This document shows positions 36,666-46,245 of a stretch of DNA of 64,000 nt, in pieces; positions within the stretch are counted from its first letter, which is position 1; each line of letters starts with the position of its first letter. The position numbers and the translations under genes are program-made. Source of the stretch: Tenacibaculum skagerrakense (lineage in GTDB: Bacteria; Bacteroidota; Bacteroidia; Flavobacteriales; Flavobacteriaceae). The notes below the pieces were generated by a model. It saw only the letters and a list, made by a program, of their open reading frames with translations. It made no database searches and was not told the DNA's origin. The DNA is taken from assembly GCF_004345825.1 (NCBI RefSeq), contig NZ_SLXM01000008.1, forward strand, positions 1-64,000. The letters run 5' to 3'.

Positions 36666-37982
36666 ATGAGCACAAAAACCGCTGCGTATGTTCCTTACAA
36701 AGTTAAAGATATTTCTTTAGCAGATTGGGGAAGAAAAGAGATAGAATTGGCAGAAGCTGAAATGCCAGGTTTAATGAGTTTACGTGAAGAATACAAAGAG
36801 GAGCAACCTTTAAAAGGAGCAAGAATTGCAGGATGTTTACACATGACGATTCAAACTGCGGTTTTAATTGAAACGTTACAAGCTTTAGGAGCAGAAGTTA
36901 CTTGGAGTTCTTGTAATATTTTTTCTACACAAGATCAAGCTGCTGCTGCAATTGCTGCTGCTGGAACTCCAGTATATGCTTGGAAAGGAATGAATGAAGA
37001 GGAATTCGATTGGTGTATTGAGCAAACATTATTTTTTGGAGAAGATCGCAAGCCATTAAACATGATTTTAGATGATGGTGGAGATTTAACAAATATGGTT
37101 TTAGATAAATACCCTGAGTTAGCGCCAGGAATTAAAGGTTTATCTGAAGAAACTACAACAGGGGTTCACCGTTTATACGAAAGAGTAAAGAATGGTACGT
37201 TACCAATGCCAGCAATCAACGTAAACGATTCTGTTACTAAATCTAAATTTGATAACAAATACGGATGTAAAGAATCTGCTGTAGATGCAATTCGTCGTGC
37301 TACAGATGTTATGTTAGCTGGTAAAAGAGTTGTTGTTTGTGGATATGGAGATGTTGGAAAAGGAACTGCAGCTTCTTTCCGTGGAGCGGGATCTATCGTA
37401 ACTGTAACTGAAATTGATCCAATATGTGCGTTACAAGCTGCAATGGACGGTTTTGAAGTAAAGAAATTAGAAACTGTTGTAGGTAAAGCTGATATTGTTA
37501 TTACTACTACAGGTAACAAAGATATCGTTCGTGCAGAGCACTTCGAAGCAATGAAGGACAAAACAATCGTTTGTAACATTGGTCACTTCGATAATGAAAT
37601 CGATATGGCTTGGTTAAACGGAACGTATGGAGCTTCTAAAATTGAAATCAAACCTCAGGTTGATAAATACAATGTAAAAGGAAACGATATCATCGTTTTA
37701 GCAGAAGGACGTTTAGTAAACTTAGGATGTGCAACTGGTCACCCAAGTTTTGTAATGTCTAACTCATTTACAAACCAAACGTTAGCGCAAATCGAGTTAT
37801 GGAATAATGCTGATGCGTATAAGAATGATGTATATATGTTACCAAAACACTTAGATGAAAAAGTAGCAAAATTACATTTAGCTAAGATTGGTGTTGAATT
37901 AACAGAATTACGTAAAGACCAAGCTGATTATATTGGTGTAACTGTTGATGGGCCATTCAAGCCAGAACATTATAGATACTAA
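36666..37982 (+). CDS. ahcY: Adenosylhomocysteinase
   Basis: The enzyme hydrolyses S-adenosylhomocysteine to adenosine and homocysteine, recycling the product of methyltransferases. The 438-residue protein has the NAD-binding loop [14 protein letters not shown], the substrate region [16 protein letters not shown] and the C-terminal HYRY end. No insertion or truncation is seen. It stands as a single gene with a terminator right after it. Confidence 0.97.
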   Translation: MSTKTAAYVPYKVKDISLADWGRKEIELAEAEMPGLMSLREEYKEEQPLKGARIAGCLHMTIQTAVLIETLQALGAEVTWSSCNIFSTQDQAAAAIAAAGTPVYAWKGMNEEEFDWCIEQTLFFGEDRKPLNMILDDGGDLTNMVLDKYPELAPGIKGLSEETTTGVHRLYERVKNGTLPMPAINVNDSVTKSKFDNKYGCKESAVDAIRRATDVMLAGKRVVVCGYGDVGKGTAASFRGAGSIVTVTEIDPICALQAAMDGFEVKKLETVVGKADIVITTTGNKDIVRAEHFEAMKDKTIVCNIGHFDNEIDMAWLNGTYGASKIEIKPQVDKYNVKGNDIIVLAEGRLVNLGCATGHPSFVMSNSFTNQTLAQIELWNNADAYKNDVYMLPKHLDEKVAKLHLAKIGVELTELRKDQADYIGVTVDGPFKPEHYRY

Positions 37983-38004
37983 AAATTTAACCTTTTAGAT
38001 AACT

Positions 38005-38036
38005 AAAAATCCTGCAACTTAGTTGCAGGATTTTTT
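38005..38036. terminator. Bidirectional terminator after ahcY
   Basis: AAAAATCCTGCAA, loop CTTAG, TTGCAGGATTTTTT, with A- and T-runs on both sides. It separates ahcY from the convergent T9SS gene. Confidence 0.88.
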
Positions 38037-40437
38037 ATTTTCTTAATAGACTAAAATGTCCTTTAATTTCTCTGTTTTTCCCAAAAACATCTACTAGATT
38101 TATAAAAAACCAATAATCGTTTGAGGGAGCAATATCTCCATTATAAGTTCCATCCCAAAAAGGTTTTTCTGGAGGTAGGATAGCAATTGTATTTCCAAAC
38201 CTATTATATATATAAATGTTACCACTTGTATAAAATGTAGGGCTTAACCCTTCTATAGACCATACGTCATTTTTTCCATCATTGTTAGGAGTGAAAAAAG
38301 TAGGAATACTTAATAAAGAAACTTCTTGAGTTTCAAGATTACATCCAAATTTATCTCTTATCGATATAGTATATATTCCAATATTTAGATTTTCAAATAA
38401 AGGATTATCTTGAAAAGATACTAGAACATTATTTTCTGAATCTAACAAACTAAATTCAAAATTGTATTCATCAGAATTTTCTATGATAATTTGGATGGAG
38501 TTGTTATCTGAATTATCGATAATTTCAGTAGTATATTTAATAGAACTACTTACAATTAGATTTATTTCGGTATATGCTGCACATCCATTATTATTTTCTA
38601 CTCTTGCCCATACAGTATCTGTATTGGGAATTTCATTTTCATAGGAAGTGAAATTTTGAATTTCATCAAGGTTTTCTTTGGCTTTTTCAAGAGATTCAAA
38701 ATAGCTTATATTAAAATTACTTGAATTATCAACTATATGTTGATTTGCATCTGTTAGATTAAAAGGAGCAATACCATTGTCGTTTGAATCACAGTTTCTT
38801 AGCGTAACTATTTCATTAATTTCTGGATTTTCAAAAACTTCAAAAGTGATATTTGAAGAACAACCGTTTTTGGTAGTATAAGTTATTTCTGCGGTACCAG
38901 GAGTAATTGTGGTAATATTTCCAGTATTATCAATACTAAGGACAGACGTGTTTGAGGAGGTCCAAGGAGTTGTTTCGTTTGGAGTACTTAAGCTAGATAA
39001 TTGAATATTTTGATTCATACATGCTGTTCTAGGGCCTATAATTGATGGAGCTCCTACTGTGAGATGTATTGGGTTGCTTTGAATGCAATTGTCTAAAGAT
39101 TCTATTAAAAGTCGATATTCTGAACTATTGATTAATGTGTTAGGAAGAATACAATTTATGATTCCATCATTATTTGTAGTAATGGTTCCGAGATTAATAG
39201 AATTGGTAAAACTTCCGTTTTCGTCACTTAAAACGGCAGTCCAAGTTGTATTGGAATTGAATATTCCTGATAAAGTAAAAGATACATCAAAAGAGTCTCC
39301 AGCACACAATTCTAGTTGAGGGTTAGGTTCTATTAATTCAATGTTTTTTAATAAATCATCATAAACGGTTAAGAAGATTTGTCCGTTTTGTTCATAAACA
39401 ACAACAATATTGTCGGTAGTAGGACTTCTTGCAATGTTATGACTACTACCATTAGCCACCAAAATAGGTGTATTAAAAGTAGCTCCTTGATCTGTACTAA
39501 CATTAAGCATTAAGTCTCCGTTATCTTCTCTATAACCATCAATTAAAGTTCCTTTATTATCGGCATATAAAGTTCTACCCTCTGAAGTTATAGTGTTATT
39601 ACCTAAAGTAATTTCTGTTGTATTTCCTGTTTCTACATCAATTTTATAGCCTAAAGTTTCTGAGGGACTAATATTTCCGCCACCTACAAAAATAAAAGTT
39701 CCACATGGCCCATCACTAAGAGCATAACTAGAAAAAAATACTAGCCCCGGAGGATTTAAATTAATATTTGTTAGTGAAGCTCCCTGATTTACACTTTCAA
39801 ACAAAACTAAATTAGGATCATCCATAGGTAAGTAAACGTTGCCATTTTGGTCTGTTAACACATCAGCATATACCATAACACGTCCAGTAGAAGTAGTATT
39901 GAATGCGCCAATACCATTGTTACTATTGTAATAAAGAGTTGTTCCAGATTGATCAGTCAAATACACATTGTTCTGACGTGTAGACATATGAACACTTGAG
40001 CTAAAAGTATTTCCAATTACTTGAGAAGTATCAAAGGAATTTCCTCCATCAATACTAGAAAAGAGATTTATTTGACCATTATCAATCCAAGCAACAAAAA
40101 CAGTTCCTTGATCATTTATAGCCAGCTCAGGTTCTGCATTATTTGCCGCACTTACTAGTATACTTGGTAAAAAACTCTGACCTCCATTAGTGCTTTTACT
40201 TAATCTAATTTCTGAGAGGGTAGCATATACTACAAATATATTTCCATTCATATCTATAGCTACATTTCTACTAGTGTTTGCGCTCCCTATATTGTTTGAA
40301 AAGCCATTATCACTAACAGGTGTTCCCGAGAATAAAGGTGTTTGAGCAAAAGTACTATTGAAAAATAAAGAGAAAAATAAAATAAAATAAATTTTAGCTA
40401 AAGATATTCTCCTAAGAATTCCTTTTTCAGTTTCCAT
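38035..40437 (-). CDS. Secreted protein with T9SS type B signal
   Basis: The 800-residue protein has a signal peptide (to about TFAQ), a sialidase/BNR-like N-terminal half with SKSTNGGQSF and NLFSSIDGGNSF blades, Ig-like domains in the middle (about 360-640), and the C-terminal type B (CHU_C) sorting region: FFTPNNDGKNDVWSI followed by IYIYNRFGNTI and FWDGTYNG. It is presumably secreted by the type IX system and held at the surface. Ligand unknown. Some Cys-containing loops (NGCSSNI, SNDNG) are typical of these domains. Confidence 0.85.
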   Translation of the reverse strand: METEKGILRRISLAKIYFILFFSLFFNSTFAQTPLFSGTPVSDNGFSNNIGSANTSRNVAIDMNGNIFVVYATLSEIRLSKSTNGGQSFLPSILVSAANNAEPELAINDQGTVFVAWIDNGQINLFSSIDGGNSFDTSQVIGNTFSSSVHMSTRQNNVYLTDQSGTTLYYNSNNGIGAFNTTSTGRVMVYADVLTDQNGNVYLPMDDPNLVLFESVNQGASLTNINLNPPGLVFFSSYALSDGPCGTFIFVGGGNISPSETLGYKIDVETGNTTEITLGNNTITSEGRTLYADNKGTLIDGYREDNGDLMLNVSTDQGATFNTPILVANGSSHNIARSPTTDNIVVVYEQNGQIFLTVYDDLLKNIELIEPNPQLELCAGDSFDVSFTLSGIFNSNTTWTAVLSDENGSFTNSINLGTITTNNDGIINCILPNTLINSSEYRLLIESLDNCIQSNPIHLTVGAPSIIGPRTACMNQNIQLSSLSTPNETTPWTSSNTSVLSIDNTGNITTITPGTAEITYTTKNGCSSNITFEVFENPEINEIVTLRNCDSNDNGIAPFNLTDANQHIVDNSSNFNISYFESLEKAKENLDEIQNFTSYENEIPNTDTVWARVENNNGCAAYTEINLIVSSSIKYTTEIIDNSDNNSIQIIIENSDEYNFEFSLLDSENNVLVSFQDNPLFENLNIGIYTISIRDKFGCNLETQEVSLLSIPTFFTPNNDGKNDVWSIEGLSPTFYTSGNIYIYNRFGNTIAILPPEKPFWDGTYNGDIAPSNDYWFFINLVDVFGKNREIKGHFSLLRK

Positions 40438-40639
40438 AATAGCAAATTATTTTTTCACGAAAGTAATAATTTAGTCTCTTGTTTCCAAAATAGATCGCTT
40501 TAAATAAAGCAAATAAAACTGGTCTCCAATTAGCTAAGTTAATTAATGATTAAGATAAATATTTCGTAGTTATTGTTGAAAGTTCATATAGACCTGAACA
40601 CTACAAATATTAAGATTCAAAGCTTATTAGATTAAAAAT

Positions 40640-40667
40640 AAAGACTCGCTTTTAGCGGGTCTTTTTT
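40640..40667 (+). terminator. Orphan terminator before tail-fibre-like gene
   Basis: AAAGACTCGCT, loop TTT, AGCGGGTCTTT with one G-U pair and then a T-run. No plus-strand gene precedes it between 40438 and 40640, so an unannotated short transcript may end here. The gap 40438-40760 otherwise shows only AT-rich sequence and the promoter below. Confidence 0.7.
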
Positions 40668-40678
40668 ATTGATTTTTA

Positions 40679-40686
40679 TATATTTG
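40679..40686 (+). promoter_or_regulatory. -7 element of tail-fibre-like gene
   Basis: TATATTTG, 75 bases before the ATG at 40761. Confidence 0.4.
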
Positions 40687-40760
40687 CGGAAAATTTGCTA
40701 TGTAAAAAAACGGGAACTTCATCTAGCTATATACAATTACATTTTAAAACTTTATTATTA

Positions 40761-42128
40761 ATGAAAAAGACAATTTTAACATTTGTATTACTATGTTCTA
40801 TAACAGTAATAAATGCTCAATGGACAAATACAGGAGATAACACTACCTCAGGAAAGGTAACAGCAAAAGAGTATAATTTTCCTAATGAGTATTTTGATTT
40901 CTCAAAAATGCCAAGAACTCAAATATCTCCAATGAGTATAAAATTATTTGATGATTATAATACATATAGACCTGGAGGATCTTCGCCAGATAATAATGCT
41001 TATGGTACTTTACTTGCAATTAATGGACGTGCAAGTCATTGGGAGAATAATATCTACTTCGGTGCTGTTTCTCAAAAGATGTACTTTAGGATAAGTAAAT
41101 ATGCACTACACACAGCAGAAAACGGTGTTCAAGGAGATTATAATAACTGGAGAACTTTACTAGATAATATGAGTGATGTAAAATCCTCAAAGTTGTTGAA
41201 AATTGAGGGAAATGGACTCAATTATTTTTCTAATGGTAATTTAAGTGTTGGTACAACTACTTCTAAAGGAAGACTACACGTAAATGGAAGTATATATTCT
41301 CAGATAGGAGAAGGGTTTAAACTTTTCGGAGACCCAGATTACTTTGGGCAGTATAAAGATGGAATTATCTTTCAAATGGAGGATGTTAATGCAACTAATG
41401 GTAATACAGATGGAGGTTTTGTATTCAGAGGACATACTCCTACAGATGGACTCTCAAAAGAATGGATGGTTATTAAAACAGGAGGAAATGTTGGAATTGG
41501 AACAACTACTCCAGATTCAAAATTAGATGTTGCAGGAGTAATTACTTCTAGAAGTGAATTAAGATCTAAAATGTCAAATCCAGCTATATTACTTGATGAA
41601 ACTGATGTCCCTGATAAAAATTGGCACATACAAGTAAATGGTGGAGATCTTAAATTTTATCAAGTAAACGATGCGCGTTCTAGTTGGAGTCAAAAAATGC
41701 TTTTAACTTCTGATGGAAAACTAGGTATCGGTACAACTACAGTTCCTTCTAATTTTAAATTAGCTGTGGCTGGTAAAATGATTTCTGAAGAAGTAACGGT
41801 TAAATTACAATCAACTTGGCCAGACTACGTTTTTACTAATACTTATAAATTACCAACTTTAGAAGAAGTTGAACAACAAATTTCTAAAAATGGTCATTTA
41901 GCTAATATTCCTTCTGCGGAGGAAGTAGAGAAAAATGGAATTGAATTAGGAGAAATGAACAAAAAATTGTTGGAAAAAATAGAAGAGTTAACCTTATATA
42001 CAATTCAACAGCAAAAAGAAATTAAGGCCTTAAAAAAGCAAGATTCAAAACTTGAAAAATTAGAGAAAGAGAATCAAGAACTAAAAGATAGACTTAGCAA
42101 AATAGAAGAAATGTTAAGTAAGAAATAA
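40761..42128 (+). CDS. Secreted tail-fibre-like repeat protein
   Basis: The 455-residue protein has a signal peptide (to VINAQ) and three tail-fibre-like repeats with the core VGIGTTTP-x-KLDVAG. The C-terminal region YKLPTLEEVEQQI, GHLANIPSAEEVEKNGI and GEMNKKLLEKIEELTLY is a common Bacteroidetes module ahead of a coiled coil (about 400-455). Such proteins are thought to be surface fibres. I chose the ATG at 40761, because the longer frame lacks a signal. A terminator follows at once. Confidence 0.78.
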   Translation: MKKTILTFVLLCSITVINAQWTNTGDNTTSGKVTAKEYNFPNEYFDFSKMPRTQISPMSIKLFDDYNTYRPGGSSPDNNAYGTLLAINGRASHWENNIYFGAVSQKMYFRISKYALHTAENGVQGDYNNWRTLLDNMSDVKSSKLLKIEGNGLNYFSNGNLSVGTTTSKGRLHVNGSIYSQIGEGFKLFGDPDYFGQYKDGIIFQMEDVNATNGNTDGGFVFRGHTPTDGLSKEWMVIKTGGNVGIGTTTPDSKLDVAGVITSRSELRSKMSNPAILLDETDVPDKNWHIQVNGGDLKFYQVNDARSSWSQKMLLTSDGKLGIGTTTVPSNFKLAVAGKMISEEVTVKLQSTWPDYVFTNTYKLPTLEEVEQQISKNGHLANIPSAEEVEKNGIELGEMNKKLLEKIEELTLYTIQQQKEIKALKKQDSKLEKLEKENQELKDRLSKIEEMLSKK

Positions 42129-42130
42129 AC

Positions 42131-42159
42131 AAAAAAGCTCGCTAATAGCGAGCTTTTTT
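42131..42159. terminator. Bidirectional terminator
   Basis: AAAAAAGCTCGCT, loop AAT, AGCGAGCTTTTTT, a perfect 13-bp stem. Confidence 0.92.
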
Positions 42160-42332
42160 GTTTAAACCCATTAGATTTCATTACATTTATAACAACCAAT
42201 TTATATGTAGATGAAACGAGCATAAATTTTCTTCATTTTAAATTATATAATATTTAATGATTAAAATTTATGGGAGTTCCTGAATGTATTCAATTTTTTT
42301 GAACATTCAATAATCAAAAAAATCTTAAACAG

Positions 42333-43460
42333 ATGAAATCTTTTTTTATATTCCTAGTTTCAATAGTTCTTATTTCTTGTGGACAAGCAGAAAAAACCGA
42401 GTCAAAAGAATTAAAAAGCAATACGATTGCTTCAACAGAAGTAATAGAAGTCGAAAGTTTATCCTTAACTCTTGAACAAGCCAATAAATTAGCAAGTTTA
42501 CCTATTCATTGTATCAATGTTGAGTATCCGAATAAGTTAAATCAAACTATTGGAAGTGGAGAGGATTTAAAATCGCCTAAAGAATTGCATCCTGCATTTT
42601 ATGGTTGTTTCGATTGGCATTCTTCTGTACACGGACATTGGAGTTTGGTAGCACTATTAAAACAGTTTCCAAATTTGGATAATGCAGAAACCATTAAAGC
42701 ACAGTTGCTTCAAAATATTACCAAAGAGAACATAGAAAAAGAAGTAAAATACTTTTACGGAAAATATAATAAGAGTTACGAACGAACGTATGGTTGGGCA
42801 TGGTTATTAAAATTAGCCGAAGAATTACATACTTGGGATGATGAAACAGCAAGAGTCATAGAAAAAAACTTACAACCGCTTACAGATTTGATTGTAGGAA
42901 AATACTTTGAGTTTTTACCAAAACTAAAATATCCAATTAGAGTAGGAGAACACACCAATACTGCATTCGGATTAACTTTTGCTTGGGATTATGCAAACAC
43001 TGTTAGTAATACTGAACTAAAGTTGTTAATCGAAACGAGAGCAAAAGCATTTTATCTAAAAGATCAGAACTGTCCTTTGTCTTGGGAGCCAAGTGGGTTT
43101 GATTTTCTCTCACCGTGTTTACAGGAAGCGGCGATTATGAAACGAGTGTTATCTAAAGAGTTATTCGATGATTGGTTTGATAAATTTCTACCACAATTGA
43201 AAGATGTGAACTTTCAATTTCCAGTGGGAGAAGTTTCTGATAGAACAGATGGAAAATTAGTCCATTTAGATGGAGTAAATTTTTCAAGAGCTTGGGCATT
43301 GAATAAAATTATTGAAGGATCTCCAGAGTTAAATCATTTAAAGAGAATTGCTAATCAGCATATAGAATACTCATTACCGAATTTAGTTGGTGACAGTTAC
43401 GAAGGAGGACATTGGTTAGGAAGTTTTGCTATTTATGCATTAAGTTCTTCAAGTAAATAA
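42333..43460 (+). CDS. DUF2891 lipoprotein
   Basis: The 375-residue protein has a lipobox (LISC at about 13-16) and a DUF2891 domain: HPAFYGCFDWHSSVHGHWSL (about 88-107), EHTNTAFGLTFAWDYA and HLDGVNFSRAWAL, a repeated alpha-hairpin fold like an alpha/alpha-barrel. The conserved His and Asp residues suggest an enzyme, possibly a hydrolase, but none is known to me. It is 113 bases upstream of the Nramp/pxpABC operon and may belong with it. Confidence 0.8.
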   Translation: MKSFFIFLVSIVLISCGQAEKTESKELKSNTIASTEVIEVESLSLTLEQANKLASLPIHCINVEYPNKLNQTIGSGEDLKSPKELHPAFYGCFDWHSSVHGHWSLVALLKQFPNLDNAETIKAQLLQNITKENIEKEVKYFYGKYNKSYERTYGWAWLLKLAEELHTWDDETARVIEKNLQPLTDLIVGKYFEFLPKLKYPIRVGEHTNTAFGLTFAWDYANTVSNTELKLLIETRAKAFYLKDQNCPLSWEPSGFDFLSPCLQEAAIMKRVLSKELFDDWFDKFLPQLKDVNFQFPVGEVSDRTDGKLVHLDGVNFSRAWALNKIIEGSPELNHLKRIANQHIEYSLPNLVGDSYEGGHWLGSFAIYALSSSSK

Positions 43461-43573
43461 AACAATGTTGAATATAAAATTAAAAGTCTTTGATTCTCTG
43501 TGTCTTTGATGCTATTTACATCAGATAACGTTACTAACGTCAATTACATTTACCAAAAAATATCTCATAAACT

Positions 43574-44806
43574 ATGAAGCTTATAAACTTCAGTCTTAAA
43601 AACATTGGTCCTGGAACTTTAGTTGCAGCAGCTTTTATCGGTCCGGGAACCGTTACCGTTTGTACATTGGCGGGTGTAAATTTCGGATTCGGTTTACTCT
43701 GGGCAATGCTTATTTCTATAGTTGCTACAATCTTCTTACAAGAAATGGCAGCTCGTTTAGGAATTATTTCTCAAAAAGGATTATCAGAAGTCATTCGAGA
43801 GGAAATTAAAAATCCGATATTCAGAAATGTTCTTGTTGTGCTAATCCTTGTTGCAATTGTAATTGGTAATTCATTATATGAAGCTGGAAATATTAGTGGA
43901 GGCGTTTTAGGTTTGGAAACTGTTTTTGGGAATCAATATTTTACGGTTGGGCCTTTACACGTAAATATTTTAAGTGTGTTAGTAGGTATCATTGCATTTG
44001 CATTATTGTACGTAGGTAACTACAAATTTCTAGAAAGAGTTTTAGTGTCATTGGTAATTATAATGAGCTTATCGTTTTTAATTACTGCTGTAATTACAAA
44101 ACCAAATCTTGCAGCAATTCTTAAAGGTTTGTTTATTCCAACACTTCCAGAAGATGGAATACTTACGGTAATAGCACTCATTGGAACTACTGTTGTGCCG
44201 TATAATTTATTTTTACATGCTTCATTAGTAAAAGAAAAGTGGAATAAACCAGAAGATATTTCTAGTGTTAGAAAAGATACTATAGTTTCAATTGCACTGG
44301 GAGGACTAGTTTCAATGTCAATCATAATAGCAGCGGCAAGTATAAACTCAGAAACTATTTCTAATGTATCAGACTTGGCTAAAGGATTGGAACCATTATA
44401 TGGAGCGTTTGCAAAATATTTTTTAGCGATTGGCTTGTTTGCTGCGGGAATCACTTCTGCTATTACAGCGCCATTGGCTGCGGCTTACGTTGCGAAAGGT
44501 TGTTTGGGTTGGACTGGTGGTTTACAATCTTCAAAGTTTAGAAGAGTTTGGATTTTCATTCTAATCCTTGGAATTTTGTTTTCTTCTTTAGGAATCAAAC
44601 CTATCCAAATTATAAAAGTAGCACAGGTTGCTAATGGATTGTTGTTGCCATTAATAGCTGGAATTTTACTTTGGGTAATGAATAAAGAGTCCGTTTTAGG
44701 AAAGTATAAGAATACCAAATTGCAAAACTTTATTGGATTGTGTTTACTTGTGTTTACAATTTTTCTTGGATTAAAAAGTATTCTAAAAGTTTTAAATGTT
44801 TACTAA
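43574..44806 (+). CDS. Divergent Nramp-fold transporter in pxp operon
   Basis: The 410-residue protein has about 11 hydrophobic helices and aligns with Nramp transporters, but key metal-site residues differ. Where canonical members have DPGN in TM1 this one has GPGT (FIGPGTVTV), and where they have MPH in TM6 it has VPYN (GTTVVPYNLFLHASLV). Its stop overlaps pxpA by 11 bases. In Bacillus subtilis the Nramp-like ycsG also sits with ycsF and kipI/kipA. A role in moving 5-oxoproline or another organic substrate rather than a metal is an inference. Confidence 0.8.
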   Translation: MKLINFSLKNIGPGTLVAAAFIGPGTVTVCTLAGVNFGFGLLWAMLISIVATIFLQEMAARLGIISQKGLSEVIREEIKNPIFRNVLVVLILVAIVIGNSLYEAGNISGGVLGLETVFGNQYFTVGPLHVNILSVLVGIIAFALLYVGNYKFLERVLVSLVIIMSLSFLITAVITKPNLAAILKGLFIPTLPEDGILTVIALIGTTVVPYNLFLHASLVKEKWNKPEDISSVRKDTIVSIALGGLVSMSIIIAAASINSETISNVSDLAKGLEPLYGAFAKYFLAIGLFAAGITSAITAPLAAAYVAKGCLGWTGGLQSSKFRRVWIFILILGILFSSLGIKPIQIIKVAQVANGLLLPLIAGILLWVMNKESVLGKYKNTKLQNFIGLCLLVFTIFLGLKSILKVLNVY

Positions 44807-45524
44807 ACAAATAGATATTAATTGTGATGTTGGAGAAGGATTAAATAACGAACGCTATTTAATACCTTATCTAGATTCTTGCAATATTGCTTGTGCTGCA
44901 CATGCGGGAAGCAAGGAAGTTATTGAAGAGGTAATTGACTTAGCCAAAGAGTATAAAGTTAAAATTGGAGCACATCCATCGTTTCCGGATCGCGAAAATT
45001 TTGGAAGAAAAGTGATGGATATTCCGATTGCAGATTTAAAACTTAGTATTCGAAATCAAATTGATTTAGTAAAAACCATAACTGAGAAAAATAATTTAAA
45101 ACTTCATCATGTGAAGCCACATGGAGCGTTGTATAATATTGCTGCTAAAGAGAAAAGTTATGCAGAAATTATTGTTGATGAATTAATGCGATTAGAGTAT
45201 GCTGTTTATTTATACGCTCCTTATAATTCTGTTATTGCAAGTTTGGCAAAAGAGAAAGGCGTTCAAGTTAAATTAGAAGCTTTTATAGATAGAAATTATA
45301 ATGATGATTTATCATTAGTTTCAAGAACACTTTCGAACGCAATCATTACTGAGAAGGAATCAGCTTGGAAACAGTTAAAGGGAATGCTAGAAAATGAAGA
45401 ATTAATTTCTATTCAAGGAAATTTAGTACATATAAAAGCAGATACGTTTTGTGTTCATGGAGATCATGAGAATGCAGTTGAATTACTCCAGTTTATAAGA
45501 AAGCAGCTTCCAAAGTATGACTAA
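44796..45524 (+). CDS. pxpA: 5-oxoprolinase subunit A (LamB/YcsF family)
   Basis: With PxpB and PxpC this forms the ATP-dependent bacterial 5-oxoprolinase that opens pyroglutamate to glutamate. The 242-residue protein has the family's INCDVGEGL start, ACAAHAGS, IGAHPSFPDRENFGR and HVKPHGALYN motifs. It starts inside the end of the transporter gene and overlaps pxpB by eight bases, so the cassette is tightly coupled. Confidence 0.93.
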   Translation: MFTKQIDINCDVGEGLNNERYLIPYLDSCNIACAAHAGSKEVIEEVIDLAKEYKVKIGAHPSFPDRENFGRKVMDIPIADLKLSIRNQIDLVKTITEKNNLKLHHVKPHGALYNIAAKEKSYAEIIVDELMRLEYAVYLYAPYNSVIASLAKEKGVQVKLEAFIDRNYNDDLSLVSRTLSNAIITEKESAWKQLKGMLENEELISIQGNLVHIKADTFCVHGDHENAVELLQFIRKQLPKYD

Positions 45525-46245
45525 CGATGTTCAATACAAACCTTTTGGAGATAGTGCTATTTTAATTACTTGGGAGAATACAATCGCCCCTGAAATTATA
45601 AGAAATATCAATAACTTCAAGGATATCATATTTCATCAAAAAAAAGAACAACTTGTAGATTTTATAATAGGTTACAATTCATTGTTACTAAAGTATAAAG
45701 TTAGTTTTAACTTCTATGATGAGGTTCAGGAGTTAGAAGAACTCTACAAACTAACCGATAACAATCATCAAGTTTCAGCAGTGCGTTGGGAAATTCCAGT
45801 TTGTTATGATGTCGAGTTTGGTTTCGATATTGAGAGTTTATCAAGAGAGTTGAAATTAACTGTTGAAGAAGTTATCAAAAAACATACTGCTGTTGACTAT
45901 ACAGTTTACTTCATTGGATTTCTACCAGGCTTTCTGTATTTAGGTGGCTTAGATGACGATTTAGAAATCAATAGAAAAGCAACTCCGATTTTAAATGTGC
46001 CAAAAGGTTCTGTTGCAATAGGGGGAAAACAAACGGGAATCTATCCTCAGGAAAGCGCTGGAGGTTGGCATATTATTGGAAGAACTCCTGTGAACTTTTT
46101 TAATGTAGAAAATAAGGTTCCATGTTTTGTAAAATCAGGAGATAAAGTACAGTTTAAACCTATTAGTAGAGAAACATACGAACAGTTAGAAATTGATATT
46201 TCATTAAAACAGTATGAAATAGTTAAAAAGAGTATTCATGATTAA
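45517..46245 (+). CDS. pxpB: 5-oxoprolinase subunit B (KipI family)
   Basis: The 242-residue protein has the KipI/allophanate-hydrolase subunit 1 motifs: PVCYDVEFGFDI, YFIGFLPGFLYLGGL and VAIGGKQTGIYPQESAGGW. In PxpABC it associates with PxpC. In B. subtilis the homologue also inhibits the sporulation kinase KinA, a role not relevant here. It overlaps pxpC by eight bases. Confidence 0.93.
   Translation: MTNDVQYKPFGDSAILITWENTIAPEIIRNINNFKDIIFHQKKEQLVDFIIGYNSLLLKYKVSFNFYDEVQELEELYKLTDNNHQVSAVRWEIPVCYDVEFGFDIESLSRELKLTVEEVIKKHTAVDYTVYFIGFLPGFLYLGGLDDDLEINRKATPILNVPKGSVAIGGKQTGIYPQESAGGWHIIGRTPVNFFNVENKVPCFVKSGDKVQFKPISRETYEQLEIDISLKQYEIVKKSIHD

Noticed and set aside
44020..44454. 144-residue minus-strand frame opposite the Nramp-fold gene
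   Set aside because: Shadow of the coding strand; no signal, motif or promoter.
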